Part shown: positions 16,847 through 24,966 of the stretch, piece by piece
Position numbering within the stretch: the stretch's first letter is position 1
Layout: each line of letters begins with the position of its first letter
NCBI RefSeq assembly: GCF_031326205.1
Contig: NZ_CP133721.1
Location: forward strand, 1 to 64,000
Length of the DNA stretch: 64,000 nucleotides
DNA from: Flavobacterium sp. 20NA77.7
GTDB taxonomy: Bacteria > Bacteroidota > Bacteroidia > Flavobacteriales > Flavobacteriaceae
Reading direction: 5' to 3'
Made by a program: the position numbers and the translations under genes
The notes under the pieces: model-generated
Told to the model about the DNA's origin: nothing
The model's database searches: none
The model's input: only the letters and a program-made list of their open reading frames with translations

Positions 16847-17971
16847 ATGATACCATTTAATAAACCTTATTTAACAGGAAAAGAAACAAGCTATATAGAA
16901 GACGCTGTAAAATCGGGAAAAATTTCGGGGAACGGCAAGTACACAAAGCTATGCCAGGCTTTTTTTGAAGACAGATACCGCATTAAAAAAGCGCTTTTAA
17001 CAACATCGTGTACCGATGCGTTAGAAATGGCTGCTATTTTAATTGATTTGAAAGAAGGAGACGAAGTAATTATGCCGTCTTATACATTTGTCTCTACCGC
17101 AAATGCGTTTGTGTTAAGAGGCGCAAAAATCATCTTTGCAGATAGCTTGCCGAATCATCCAAATATGGATGCTTCTAAACTAGAGGCGTTAATTACCCCA
17201 AAAACAAAGGCAATTGTTCCTGTACATTATGCGGGTGTAGCTTGTGATATGGATGAAATTATGCAACTAGCCACTAAATATAATTTATACGTGATTGAAG
17301 ATGCTGCTCAAGCGATTGATAATTATTATGTTTCTAAAACAGGTGAAAAAAAAGCACTTGGAAGCATAGGTCATTTAGCTGCTTTTTCTTTCCACGAAAC
17401 AAAAAACATTATTTCAGGAGAAGGAGGTTTATTAGCTATAAATGATGAAAAATTTAGCAATAGAGCCGAAATAATTTGGGAAAAAGGCACAAACCGCTCT
17501 GCTTTTTTTAGAGGCGAGGTTGACAAATATGGTTGGGTTGATGTAGGAAGCTCTTTTTTACCTTCAGAAATTATTGCCGCTTTTTTATGGGCGCAATTAG
17601 AAAACTTAGACACCATACAGGCCCGAAGAAAAGAAATTTGGAACACCTATTACAACACATTACAAAGTTGGGCTTCACAAAACAATATCGATTTGCCATG
17701 GTTACCCGATTATGCAACTAATAATGCACATATGTTTTATTTGGTTTGTAAAGATTTAAACCAACGTACGGCGCTTATTGAGCAATTGAAAACCCATAAT
17801 ATTATGGCCGTTTTTCACTACATAAGTTTACACACGAGCCCTTTTTATAACGGAAAACATGATGGTAGAGCGTTGGCAAATACAGACCACTTCTCAGATT
17901 GCTTAGTACGTTTGCCTTTGTTTTATGAATTAAACGAAAAAGAAGTGTTGGATAAAATAATTTTAGATTAA
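16847..17971 (+). CDS. wecE: dTDP-4-amino-4,6-dideoxygalactose transaminase
   Basis: This 374-residue DegT/DnrJ/EryC1 aminotransferase is very like E. coli WecE along its whole length: MIPFNKP start, GDEVIMPSYTFVSTANAFVL, IVPVHYAGVACDMD, EDAAQ, FSFHETKN with the PLP lysine at K186, REKGTNR-like EKGTNRSAFFRG, and AHMFYL. It transfers an amino group from glutamate to dTDP-4-keto-6-deoxyglucose, the RmlB product. Together with WecD it should give an N-acetylated 4-amino-4,6-dideoxyhexose. Its stop overlaps the start of the second GT39 gene by one base. Confidence 0.95.
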   Translation: MIPFNKPYLTGKETSYIEDAVKSGKISGNGKYTKLCQAFFEDRYRIKKALLTTSCTDALEMAAILIDLKEGDEVIMPSYTFVSTANAFVLRGAKIIFADSLPNHPNMDASKLEALITPKTKAIVPVHYAGVACDMDEIMQLATKYNLYVIEDAAQAIDNYYVSKTGEKKALGSIGHLAAFSFHETKNIISGEGGLLAINDEKFSNRAEIIWEKGTNRSAFFRGEVDKYGWVDVGSSFLPSEIIAAFLWAQLENLDTIQARRKEIWNTYYNTLQSWASQNNIDLPWLPDYATNNAHMFYLVCKDLNQRTALIEQLKTHNIMAVFHYISLHTSPFYNGKHDGRALANTDHFSDCLVRLPLFYELNEKEVLDKIILD

Positions 17972-19815
17972 TGAAACGTTTTTTAAAAAAAATAGTTGAA
18001 AACAAATGGCTGTTTTTAATATTAGCTATTGCTTTCTTTTTAAGAATTTATCATTTAGATTTTCAAAGTTTATGGATGGATGAAATTTATACAATGAATA
18101 TTTCTTCTCCTGATTTAACATTTAAACAGTTTCATGAGGAGATGATTTTAAGAGAAGGCTTCCCGTATCTTTATTTTCTATTATTAAAAATTATGTATTT
18201 CTTTTTTGGTTATACATCATTTGTTGCAAGATTTTTATCTGTAATTGGGGGCTTATTGGCGGTATTTTTAATTTATAAAATCGCTAAAAAACTAGTTGAT
18301 TACCAAACTGGATTAATTGCTGCGCTTCTTTTGGCTATAAATGAATATCAAATATACATTTCACAAGACGCAAGACCCTATACTTTATATTTAGCTGCTA
18401 TTATTTTTTCATATTATAGATTGATTTTTTTCATAGAAAAAAAAGATTCTAAAAACACAATTTATTATGGTCTTTCAGCGGGTATATTATTAAACATTAA
18501 TTTCTTTTCACTAATAAATTTATTATCTCAGGCGATTTTAATCATTATATATTTTTCTATAAATAAAGAAATATTTTTATTTAAGAATATCAAAAAATTT
18601 ATAATTGTTTTAATTATTGCCGCAATAATGTTTTTACCAAATATAGATATGTTGTTAAAATTATTGCAGATGAATAATTTTTGGGTTGAAAGACCAAATA
18701 GTGATTCTTTTAATTTAATGTTTAAAGAGTTTTTAGGAAATTATGAGTTAACAATTTTTATTATTACCCCAATATTGATATATTTTTTAGCAACTATTTT
18801 TAATTATAAAAGTTCATTTACCAAAGAAGCTTTAGTAAAGAAAGTAAATTTTTCAATTTTGATTTTATTTACTTGGATATTTGTTTTCATGTTGTTTTTA
18901 ATAATACGTTCTTATGGTGATGTTTCATTAATCTTATCAAGATATTTTACCAGCATAATACCTGTAGTTATTTTGGTAATCGCCTGGGGAATAAGTTGTA
19001 TAAAAAATCAAATTGCAAAAACAATTGTTCTTTTTAGTTTGGCAACATTAACATTTACAAATATTTTTTATGCTAAAAATTATTATAATACAACAAATAA
19101 ATCCCAATTTCGAGAAGCATCAAATCATATTTTAAAAAACAATACTAACAAAGATTGTATATTTACAACTCAAAAATATTGGTTTGATTATTATTTTCGC
19201 TCCAATAATGTTGATCTAAAAGAAAAAAAATTTGAAGATGTAATCCAAGAAATGATTAAAGACACTACTAAAATTAAATCATTTTGGTATATAGAAGGAC
19301 ACGGAAAACAATTTCAGCCCGAAGAAAACATTAAATTATTTATGAATAAATATTTTTATGTTGATTCAAATTTTGATGGATTTCAATCATGGGCAAAGCA
19401 TTTTGAACTAAAGAGCAATAAAAAACAATTATCTTATGACGCTTTTAATAGGTTGAAAAAATTAAATGATATTACAATTGAATCAAATATTGATGTGTTT
19501 GAAATTAATAATAACACATTACACATATATGGGTGGGCAATTGAAAAAGACATTCCATCAGAAGATATAAAAACTGAAATAATTATTTATAACGAGAGAG
19601 GTTTTTATGTTTTACCTACAGAAGAAAGAACGAGAAAAGACGTAACAATCTCTAAAAACAACAAAATTAATTATGATTCATCTGGTTTTGAGACGCTTTT
19701 TTTATTAACAGAAATCCCAAAAGGGAACTATAAAACAGGTATATATTTATATAATAAATCAAAAAATAAAGAAAAATTTAAAATAACAGATAAGGTTTTT
19801 AAAAACAATTATTAA
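17971..19815 (+). CDS. GT39/PMT-family membrane glycosyltransferase (second copy) with C-terminal extension
   Basis: This 614-residue paralogue of the GT39 protein at 15378 repeats the key region (LRIYHLDFQSLWMDEIYT, then PDLTFKQFHEEM, then SQDARPYTLYL). After the multi-span part it has a soluble tail, and the last ~125 residues (from about 488) form a separate beta-rich-looking module with HIYGWAIEK, RTRKDVT and DSSGFETLF. The first copy lacks this module. It may bind or position an acceptor glycan, but I cannot name the domain. The gene is more A/T-rich in wobble positions than its neighbours, by eye. Confidence 0.84.
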   Translation: MKRFLKKIVENKWLFLILAIAFFLRIYHLDFQSLWMDEIYTMNISSPDLTFKQFHEEMILREGFPYLYFLLLKIMYFFFGYTSFVARFLSVIGGLLAVFLIYKIAKKLVDYQTGLIAALLLAINEYQIYISQDARPYTLYLAAIIFSYYRLIFFIEKKDSKNTIYYGLSAGILLNINFFSLINLLSQAILIIIYFSINKEIFLFKNIKKFIIVLIIAAIMFLPNIDMLLKLLQMNNFWVERPNSDSFNLMFKEFLGNYELTIFIITPILIYFLATIFNYKSSFTKEALVKKVNFSILILFTWIFVFMLFLIIRSYGDVSLILSRYFTSIIPVVILVIAWGISCIKNQIAKTIVLFSLATLTFTNIFYAKNYYNTTNKSQFREASNHILKNNTNKDCIFTTQKYWFDYYFRSNNVDLKEKKFEDVIQEMIKDTTKIKSFWYIEGHGKQFQPEENIKLFMNKYFYVDSNFDGFQSWAKHFELKSNKKQLSYDAFNRLKKLNDITIESNIDVFEINNNTLHIYGWAIEKDIPSEDIKTEIIIYNERGFYVLPTEERTRKDVTISKNNKINYDSSGFETLFLLTEIPKGNYKTGIYLYNKSKNKEKFKITDKVFKNNY

Positions 19816-19835
19816 TTTTGAAAAAAAAATAAAAA

Positions 19836-20375
19836 ATGAAAAAAATTTATTGCTATTTGCTGGTTTTGATTTGTAGTGTCTTTTTCTCTTGTAAAAATGA
19901 TCAAAAAAACGAAAACCAAGAAGATATTAAAAAACCAAAAAACAACGTTTCTATTGTTTTAAATGCGGTTGTTTTGGAAAACGACACATTTCACGTGTAT
20001 TACAACGAAGATGGCTCTGAAAAATTTAACGAAGAAAATTCTATTTGGTTAGAATTTAAAGGTAAAAAAACACCTCAAAACATTGTTTTTGAATTACCAG
20101 AAGATGTTTTGCCTTCAAATTTAAGAATAGATTTTGGTATTAATAAAGAGCAAAAAGTCATAGAAATAAAATCATTCAAGATTAATTATTTAGGTAAAAA
20201 GATAGAAGCATATAATTCAGGGTTTTTTAAATATTTTAGAATTAATGAATTAACTGCAAAATTAGACATGCAAAAATGTTTGGTTACGCCTACCGCTAAA
20301 AAAGATAATTATGTAGGGCCTTCTTTTTATCCGTTACCGGATTTAAAGATAGATTTGGAAAAACTATATAAATAA
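19836..20375 (+). CDS. Hypothetical lipoprotein in the polysaccharide locus
   Basis: This 179-residue protein begins with a lipoprotein signal peptide (MKKIYCYLLVLICSVFFSC, cysteine at 19) followed by an Asn/Lys/Glu-rich linker. The rest looks beta-rich (DTFHVYYNEDGS, WLEFKGKKTPQNIVFELP) and ends in PDLKIDLEKLYK. I do not recognise a domain. It is the last gene before a strong terminator, 20 bp after the second GT39 gene, so it is probably the end of that operon and may act with the GT39 enzymes at the cell surface. Confidence 0.75.
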   Translation: MKKIYCYLLVLICSVFFSCKNDQKNENQEDIKKPKNNVSIVLNAVVLENDTFHVYYNEDGSEKFNEENSIWLEFKGKKTPQNIVFELPEDVLPSNLRIDFGINKEQKVIEIKSFKINYLGKKIEAYNSGFFKYFRINELTAKLDMQKCLVTPTAKKDNYVGPSFYPLPDLKIDLEKLYK

Positions 20376-20380
20376 ACACA

Positions 20381-20412
20381 AAAAAACCATAAAGAAATTT
20401 ATGGTTTTTTTG
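20381..20412 (+). terminator. Rho-independent terminator inside the polysaccharide locus
   Basis: A 13-bp perfect stem (20381-20393 with 20398-20410) with a GAAA tetraloop ends in a T-run. It closes the rml/wec/GT39 transcript and divides the locus into two units. Confidence 0.88.
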
Positions 20413-20442
20413 TTTACTAAACATCACAAATAGCTATATTTG
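20409..20442 (+). promoter_or_regulatory. Promoter for wzx and the second polysaccharide operon
   Basis: TTTG at 20409-20412 and TATATTTG at 20435-20442, 22 bp apart, fit the Bacteroidota -33/-7 promoter. It overlaps the tail of the preceding terminator and lies 17 bp before the wzx ATG. Confidence 0.65.
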
Positions 20443-20459
20443 AAGAGAATCAAATAGTA

Positions 20460-21728
20460 ATGCTTTTAAAACACATTCAGAATACATACAGTAGTGCTAC
20501 ACTACGTAAATTTTTTATTTATGGCATTGGGCAATTGTTTAATGTGGTAAGCCCATTGCTTATTATTCCTCATGTGGTTTCGGTTTGTGGTGAAAAAGGT
20601 TTAGGAAAAGTAGGCGTTGGCTTTTCTATAGCTTTTATTTTAATTGTTGTTATTGATTTTTCTTCTTACATCAACGGTGTGCGCGATATTAGTCAAAACA
20701 AGTTAGAAAAAGGCACACAAAAAGAATACATTACCACCCATTTTTATGCTAAATTTTTTCTTTTTATAGGGCTTTTTCTCGTTGCAACAGCTGTAACTTT
20801 TTTAATTCCTTATTTATATACTCAGCCCTTAGTGGTTGGTAGCGCATTATTCATTGTTTTTACTCAAGCCTTTAATCCTACATGGGTTTTTCAAGGTGAA
20901 GAAGATTTTTTAAGTCAAACAGTTTTAAACAGTATCTCTAAACTCATTTATCTTTTTGGTGTTTTTTACTTTGTAGCCTCTACTCAAGATTATTATTTAG
21001 TTCTGCTTTTTTATGGCTTAGGCACGCTTATCCCTAGTGTTTTTTATGGTATTAAAATACAGCAAAAATACAGCATTAAAATAAGAGACTTTAGCACAAA
21101 AAAAGCCATACATCTCATTCGAACCGATTTTCCGTTTTGTGTTTCACAGTTGTTTTTTGCTTTTAGACAGTATTCGCCCATACTTGTTGTAGATTTATTT
21201 TTAGGGGCTACTATTGCGGGGCAATACAAAATTATAGAGCAATTAATTATGCTATTTAGAACGTTTTTTCAAATTGTTTTTCGATTTTCATATAGTGTGA
21301 TATGTTCAAAAATAAAAGAATCGTTCGTTTCAGGTTTTTCGTTATGGAAAAAAATAAACGGATTAAGTTTATTGTTTGTGTTGTTTGGTATAACACTTAT
21401 TTATGTAAATTATGAACCTCTGTTTTTGTTTTTCAACTCAAACCCTAATTTTGTAGCTACGTGTAAACCCCTTTTATTTGCATTGATTATTCCTATTTTT
21501 ATTGGGGGTAATTTAGCGCTAGAACAGTTAATTTTTAGTTTAAACAAAAACCGAGTATATATTATTACCACCATTTTTATAACTATATTTGGCACAATTA
21601 GTTTACTGCTGTTCTCGCATTTTTTACTATTAAAAGGCGTAATATGGTCATTATTAACTACAGAAATGGTGTTAATTACTAGTTATTTAGTGTTGGTAAA
21701 AAAGGCCCTTACACCTTCAAAAGAATAA
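20460..21728 (+). CDS. Wzx-type O-antigen/polysaccharide flippase
   Basis: This 422-residue MATE/MOP-superfamily membrane protein has about 12 predicted spans and the flippase pattern: an N-terminal IYGIGQLFNVVSPLLIIPHVV, PTWVFQGEEDF near 140-151, and the SQLFFAFRQYSPILVVD segment near 225. Such proteins move undecaprenyl-diphosphate-linked repeat units across the inner membrane. It is the first gene after the internal promoter and precedes a Wzy-like gene by 10 bp. Substrate specificity cannot be read from the sequence. Confidence 0.88.
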   Translation: MLLKHIQNTYSSATLRKFFIYGIGQLFNVVSPLLIIPHVVSVCGEKGLGKVGVGFSIAFILIVVIDFSSYINGVRDISQNKLEKGTQKEYITTHFYAKFFLFIGLFLVATAVTFLIPYLYTQPLVVGSALFIVFTQAFNPTWVFQGEEDFLSQTVLNSISKLIYLFGVFYFVASTQDYYLVLLFYGLGTLIPSVFYGIKIQQKYSIKIRDFSTKKAIHLIRTDFPFCVSQLFFAFRQYSPILVVDLFLGATIAGQYKIIEQLIMLFRTFFQIVFRFSYSVICSKIKESFVSGFSLWKKINGLSLLFVLFGITLIYVNYEPLFLFFNSNPNFVATCKPLLFALIIPIFIGGNLALEQLIFSLNKNRVYIITTIFITIFGTISLLLFSHFLLLKGVIWSLLTTEMVLITSYLVLVKKALTPSKE

Positions 21729-21738
21729 GATTCACAAA

Positions 21739-22974
21739 ATGATACAAACCAAAGTATATCATAAATTTCTACTCTACGCTTCTGTTTTAATTTTGTTGCT
21801 CAACATTTTTGAAATTACGATTGCTTTATGGGGAATTATTGTTTTGTTAACGTATCAAAGTAAAATTTCATCAAAGTTTTTAACGTTACAAATATTAGTA
21901 TTAGCCACGCTGTTTATTGCTTTTTGTAGTTCTTTTTTCTATGAGATAAACACACATCATTTTTTACGCGACTTTGCTTATTTAATTAAACCAGCTTTTG
22001 GCTTATTAATTGGATATAATATAACCAAAATTGTAGGCAAAGAAACTATTTATACGGTAATAAATATAGGCGTCTTAACCGCATTGATTCATATTTTTAT
22101 CTTGTTTTTTTGTTATTATGTGTTTTCTATAAAAAACGTGAATCAGTTAAGAGAGTATGGAGGTTATTTTAATGATTTCGAAATTTATGCCTTACTATTA
22201 GTCTTGTTTAAAGGCCGTTTTAATTTAACCATTTCAAAGAAAAGAGTTGTTTTGTTTAGCGGCATATTAATTATTTCCAGTTTGTTGTATTTATCCAGAA
22301 CAAATATGCTTCAGTTTGGAATTCTATTTATTGCTTTAAAAGGTCATTTAAGAATTACAAAACGAGGCTTACAAAGAACGGTGTTGTTTCTAATTTCATT
22401 AGTCTCTTTATATGCCTATGTGTATTATTTAAATCCTCATCGAAATGGAAAAGGTTTTGAAGCGTTTTTATATAAAGTTAAAAACGCCCCAATAGAAGCA
22501 TTTAAAACTAAAATCAACAAAAACGATTGGAAAGAGTTTAATGATAATTTTAGATCCTACGAAAATATAATTACATACCAACAAGTTACACAAGAAGGAC
22601 CTAGAGCCATAGTAATGGGAAAAGGGTTGGGATCAACTGTTGATTATGGTCAAAAAATGTATACAAACGAAGGAACCTACATTAGACAAGCTCCAGCACT
22701 ACACAATGGGTTTTTTACTATTTTTCTTAAATCTGGATTGCTAGGCGTTTTGTTGCTTATTCTTTTTGTGTATTATTTTTCAAAAACAAACAATACAGCC
22801 CAAAATTTAAAATATTACAACTATCTTTTTGTGGGAAGCGCTTTGTTTTTAGTGTTGTCAAATTGGGTTTTTATGGGATTGTATTTAAAGCTAGACAACA
22901 AGTCTGTTTTTTATGGATTTTTGATTTGTTACTATGAGTTACTACTAAAAAATGAAGAAAACGAAAACCAATAA
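21739..22974 (+). CDS. Wzy-like O-antigen polymerase (first candidate)
   Basis: This 411-residue protein has about 10 hydrophobic segments and a large hydrophilic loop (about 230-310) containing YENIITYQQV and MGKGLGSTVDYGQ, followed by LHNGFFTIFLKSGLLGV. A big loop before a HNxxxxxxxxxGxxG motif is typical of Wzy and WaaL proteins. It lies directly after wzx. A second protein of this type is encoded at 26021, so one may be the polymerase and the other a ligase; the sequence does not decide which. Confidence 0.75.
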   Translation: MIQTKVYHKFLLYASVLILLLNIFEITIALWGIIVLLTYQSKISSKFLTLQILVLATLFIAFCSSFFYEINTHHFLRDFAYLIKPAFGLLIGYNITKIVGKETIYTVINIGVLTALIHIFILFFCYYVFSIKNVNQLREYGGYFNDFEIYALLLVLFKGRFNLTISKKRVVLFSGILIISSLLYLSRTNMLQFGILFIALKGHLRITKRGLQRTVLFLISLVSLYAYVYYLNPHRNGKGFEAFLYKVKNAPIEAFKTKINKNDWKEFNDNFRSYENIITYQQVTQEGPRAIVMGKGLGSTVDYGQKMYTNEGTYIRQAPALHNGFFTIFLKSGLLGVLLLILFVYYFSKTNNTAQNLKYYNYLFVGSALFLVLSNWVFMGLYLKLDNKSVFYGFLICYYELLLKNEENENQ

Positions 22975-22975
22975 C

Positions 22976-24094
22976 ATGAATAAACCAACAAATATATTTG
23001 TCGACTGTCATGTTTTTGACAAAGAATTTCAAGGTACCCAAACCTATATTAGGGGCTTATATCTTGAATTGCTTCAACATAAACACCTTCATTTTTTTTT
23101 AGCGGCTTATGATATAACTAACTTGGAAACCATTTTCGGCACACACAAAAATGTTACTTATGTAAAATATAAATCTAAAAACGCGGTTATAAGACTTTTG
23201 CTTTTACTGCCTTATTTGATTAAACGAAACAAAATAGAGTATGCTCATTTTCAATATCGGGTGCCGCCAATTAAATTTTGCAAGTATATTTTAACTATTC
23301 ATGATGTGTTGTTTGAAGATTTTCCCGAATACTTTTCAACATTAAATAAGTGGCAAAGCTTTTTAACATACAAGTACAGTGCAAAATTATCTGATAGTAT
23401 ATTTACGGTTTCGGAGTATTCTAAAAACCGAATTGAAGTGCATTTAAATGTCAAAGGCGTTATTGTTCACCCTAACGGTGTTCAAGACGTTTTCTTTGAA
23501 CCCTATAATAAAGAACGCATTCAAAATGAAATAGCAAACACATATCATATTAAAGATTATATACTCTTTATTAGCAGATGGGAGCCGAGAAAAAACCATT
23601 TAATGCTTTTAAAAACGTTTGTTGAAAAAGAGCTGTATAAAAAATGTGAACTGGTTTTCATTGGAGACAATACAAACATACACGCTGCCTATTTGAACTA
23701 CTACAACACACTTCCGTTAGAAATAAAACAGAAAATAAACACTTTAAATAATGTCCCATTTAAAGAACTTTTATTGTTTATTAGGGGGGCAAAACTGAGT
23801 GTATATCCTTCGTCGGCCGAAGGTTTTGGAATACCACCTCTGGAAACTGTCGCGGCAAAAATTCCAACTATTTGCGCTAATGAAACCGCAATGTCAGATT
23901 TTATTTTTTTAGGAGAAAATCTAGTTTCTTTAAAAAACGAAACCTTATTTCAAGAAAAAATCTGCGAGGCAATTAACAATCCAGAACAAGAACATTCCCT
24001 GATTAAAAAAGCAAATTTTGTAAAAACAAATTATAATTGGCCAATTGCCGCCGCCCGTTATTTAGATGCAATAAAGGAGACTATTGATTTTTAG
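22976..24094 (+). CDS. GT4 family glycosyltransferase
   Basis: This ~372-residue GT-B enzyme starts with NIFVDCHVFDKEFQGTQTYIRGL and carries LTIHDVLFEDFPEYF, the central ISRWEPRKNH, and the C-terminal donor-binding SSAEGFGIPPLE (EX7E type). It should add a sugar to the growing lipid-linked repeat unit in the cytoplasm. I chose the ATG at 22976, two bases after the preceding stop; an upstream ATG at 22952 would add eight Lys/Thr/Asn residues and overlap the previous gene. Its 3' end overlaps the convergent oxygenase gene by 14 bp. Confidence 0.87.
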   Translation: MNKPTNIFVDCHVFDKEFQGTQTYIRGLYLELLQHKHLHFFLAAYDITNLETIFGTHKNVTYVKYKSKNAVIRLLLLLPYLIKRNKIEYAHFQYRVPPIKFCKYILTIHDVLFEDFPEYFSTLNKWQSFLTYKYSAKLSDSIFTVSEYSKNRIEVHLNVKGVIVHPNGVQDVFFEPYNKERIQNEIANTYHIKDYILFISRWEPRKNHLMLLKTFVEKELYKKCELVFIGDNTNIHAAYLNYYNTLPLEIKQKINTLNNVPFKELLLFIRGAKLSVYPSSAEGFGIPPLETVAAKIPTICANETAMSDFIFLGENLVSLKNETLFQEKICEAINNPEQEHSLIKKANFVKTNYNWPIAAARYLDAIKETIDF

Positions 24095-24857
24095 CAGTAG
24101 CGCTCCCAAAAAACTTGTTTTTTGTTTTAACTAAGAAATTGTAGTTTTTAGCAAAAGCTTTTTTCAAAAGAGAAGCGTCTTCTTTCGGAAACCAATCGGT
24201 GGTTCTGGGCTTTTCAATAATCATTTCATGAACTTGATAGGCATACGTGGCTATAGAAGTTCTATATTTTCCCTCAGGAAAACTAGTCATGTCATATCCG
24301 TGTAAGGAATAAGGGGCACATTGTTGAATAATCATGCGGTTAAAAGGCACTTCTAAAGCAGCTTCTTCATTTGTTCGCAAGTCTTTTATTTTTAAATGGC
24401 CACCATATTCAGGTTTCCAATCTTTATTTAGATAAAGCAATAAATTCAGTTCTCTATACCAGTTTTTGTTTAAAGGATGATAGTTAAAATCTAAATGCAT
24501 GTCTAAAAAGCTATTCTTTTTACCTTGATGCAATCCACCTCCAAAATTTTTTGGATCTACAAATGTTTTTTTAGCAGTAATATAAGCTAAAATGGTATTA
24601 AATCTTTCAGACGATAAGTCGTTGTATAATTCTAAAAATTCAGGACAAATTTCTTTATAATTTGATTTTTCAAATTTATTTCCTGCAAAACCATAATCTC
24701 TACTTTTGTTATTCAATTCAGGAACATTTGCATACGCTTTTTGAAGTTTTTCTTCGTCGCAAAAACCATCAATTATTAAATAAGGGAAGGGTTGTGCGGT
24801 TAAATATTGAACACGTAATGCATCCAGATTTTGTTCTAAATAATCAAAATTAATCAT
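24081..24857 (-). CDS. 2-oxoglutarate/Fe(II) oxygenase (prolyl-4-hydroxylase-like)
   Basis: This 258-residue protein has the double-stranded beta-helix iron site: H121-x-D123 (DMHLDF), H186 (SLHGY) and the 2-oxoglutarate-binding R199 (KYRTS). These are in the right order and spacing for the P4H-like 2OG-Fe(II) superfamily, which hydroxylates small molecules, sugars or proteins. I use the ATG at 24857 because the upstream 41 residues of the longest frame look non-coding and overlap the promoter of the divergent gene. It is the only gene on the reverse strand in the polysaccharide locus. The substrate is unknown; a locus glycan or protein is a guess. Confidence 0.82.
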   Translation of the reverse strand: MINFDYLEQNLDALRVQYLTAQPFPYLIIDGFCDEEKLQKAYANVPELNNKSRDYGFAGNKFEKSNYKEICPEFLELYNDLSSERFNTILAYITAKKTFVDPKNFGGGLHQGKKNSFLDMHLDFNYHPLNKNWYRELNLLLYLNKDWKPEYGGHLKIKDLRTNEEAALEVPFNRMIIQQCAPYSLHGYDMTSFPEGKYRTSIATYAYQVHEMIIEKPRTTDWFPKEDASLLKKAFAKNYNFLVKTKNKFFGSATAKNQ

Positions 24858-24919
24858 GATATAAGCATTTGTTTTGCATTGTAAATGTACAAAAAAATAG
24901 CAATTACTTCTTAAAGAAA

Positions 24920-24952
24920 TTGAAAATAATAATTTAAAAATACTTACATTTG
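24920..24952 (+). promoter_or_regulatory. Promoter for the DUF1972/GT4 gene
   Basis: TTG at 24920-24922 and TACATTTG at 24945-24952 are 22 bp apart and fit the Bacteroidota promoter pattern, 14 bp before the ATG at 24967. The divergent oxygenase starts at 24857. Confidence 0.65.
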
Positions 24953-24966
24953 GCCAAAACACAAAC

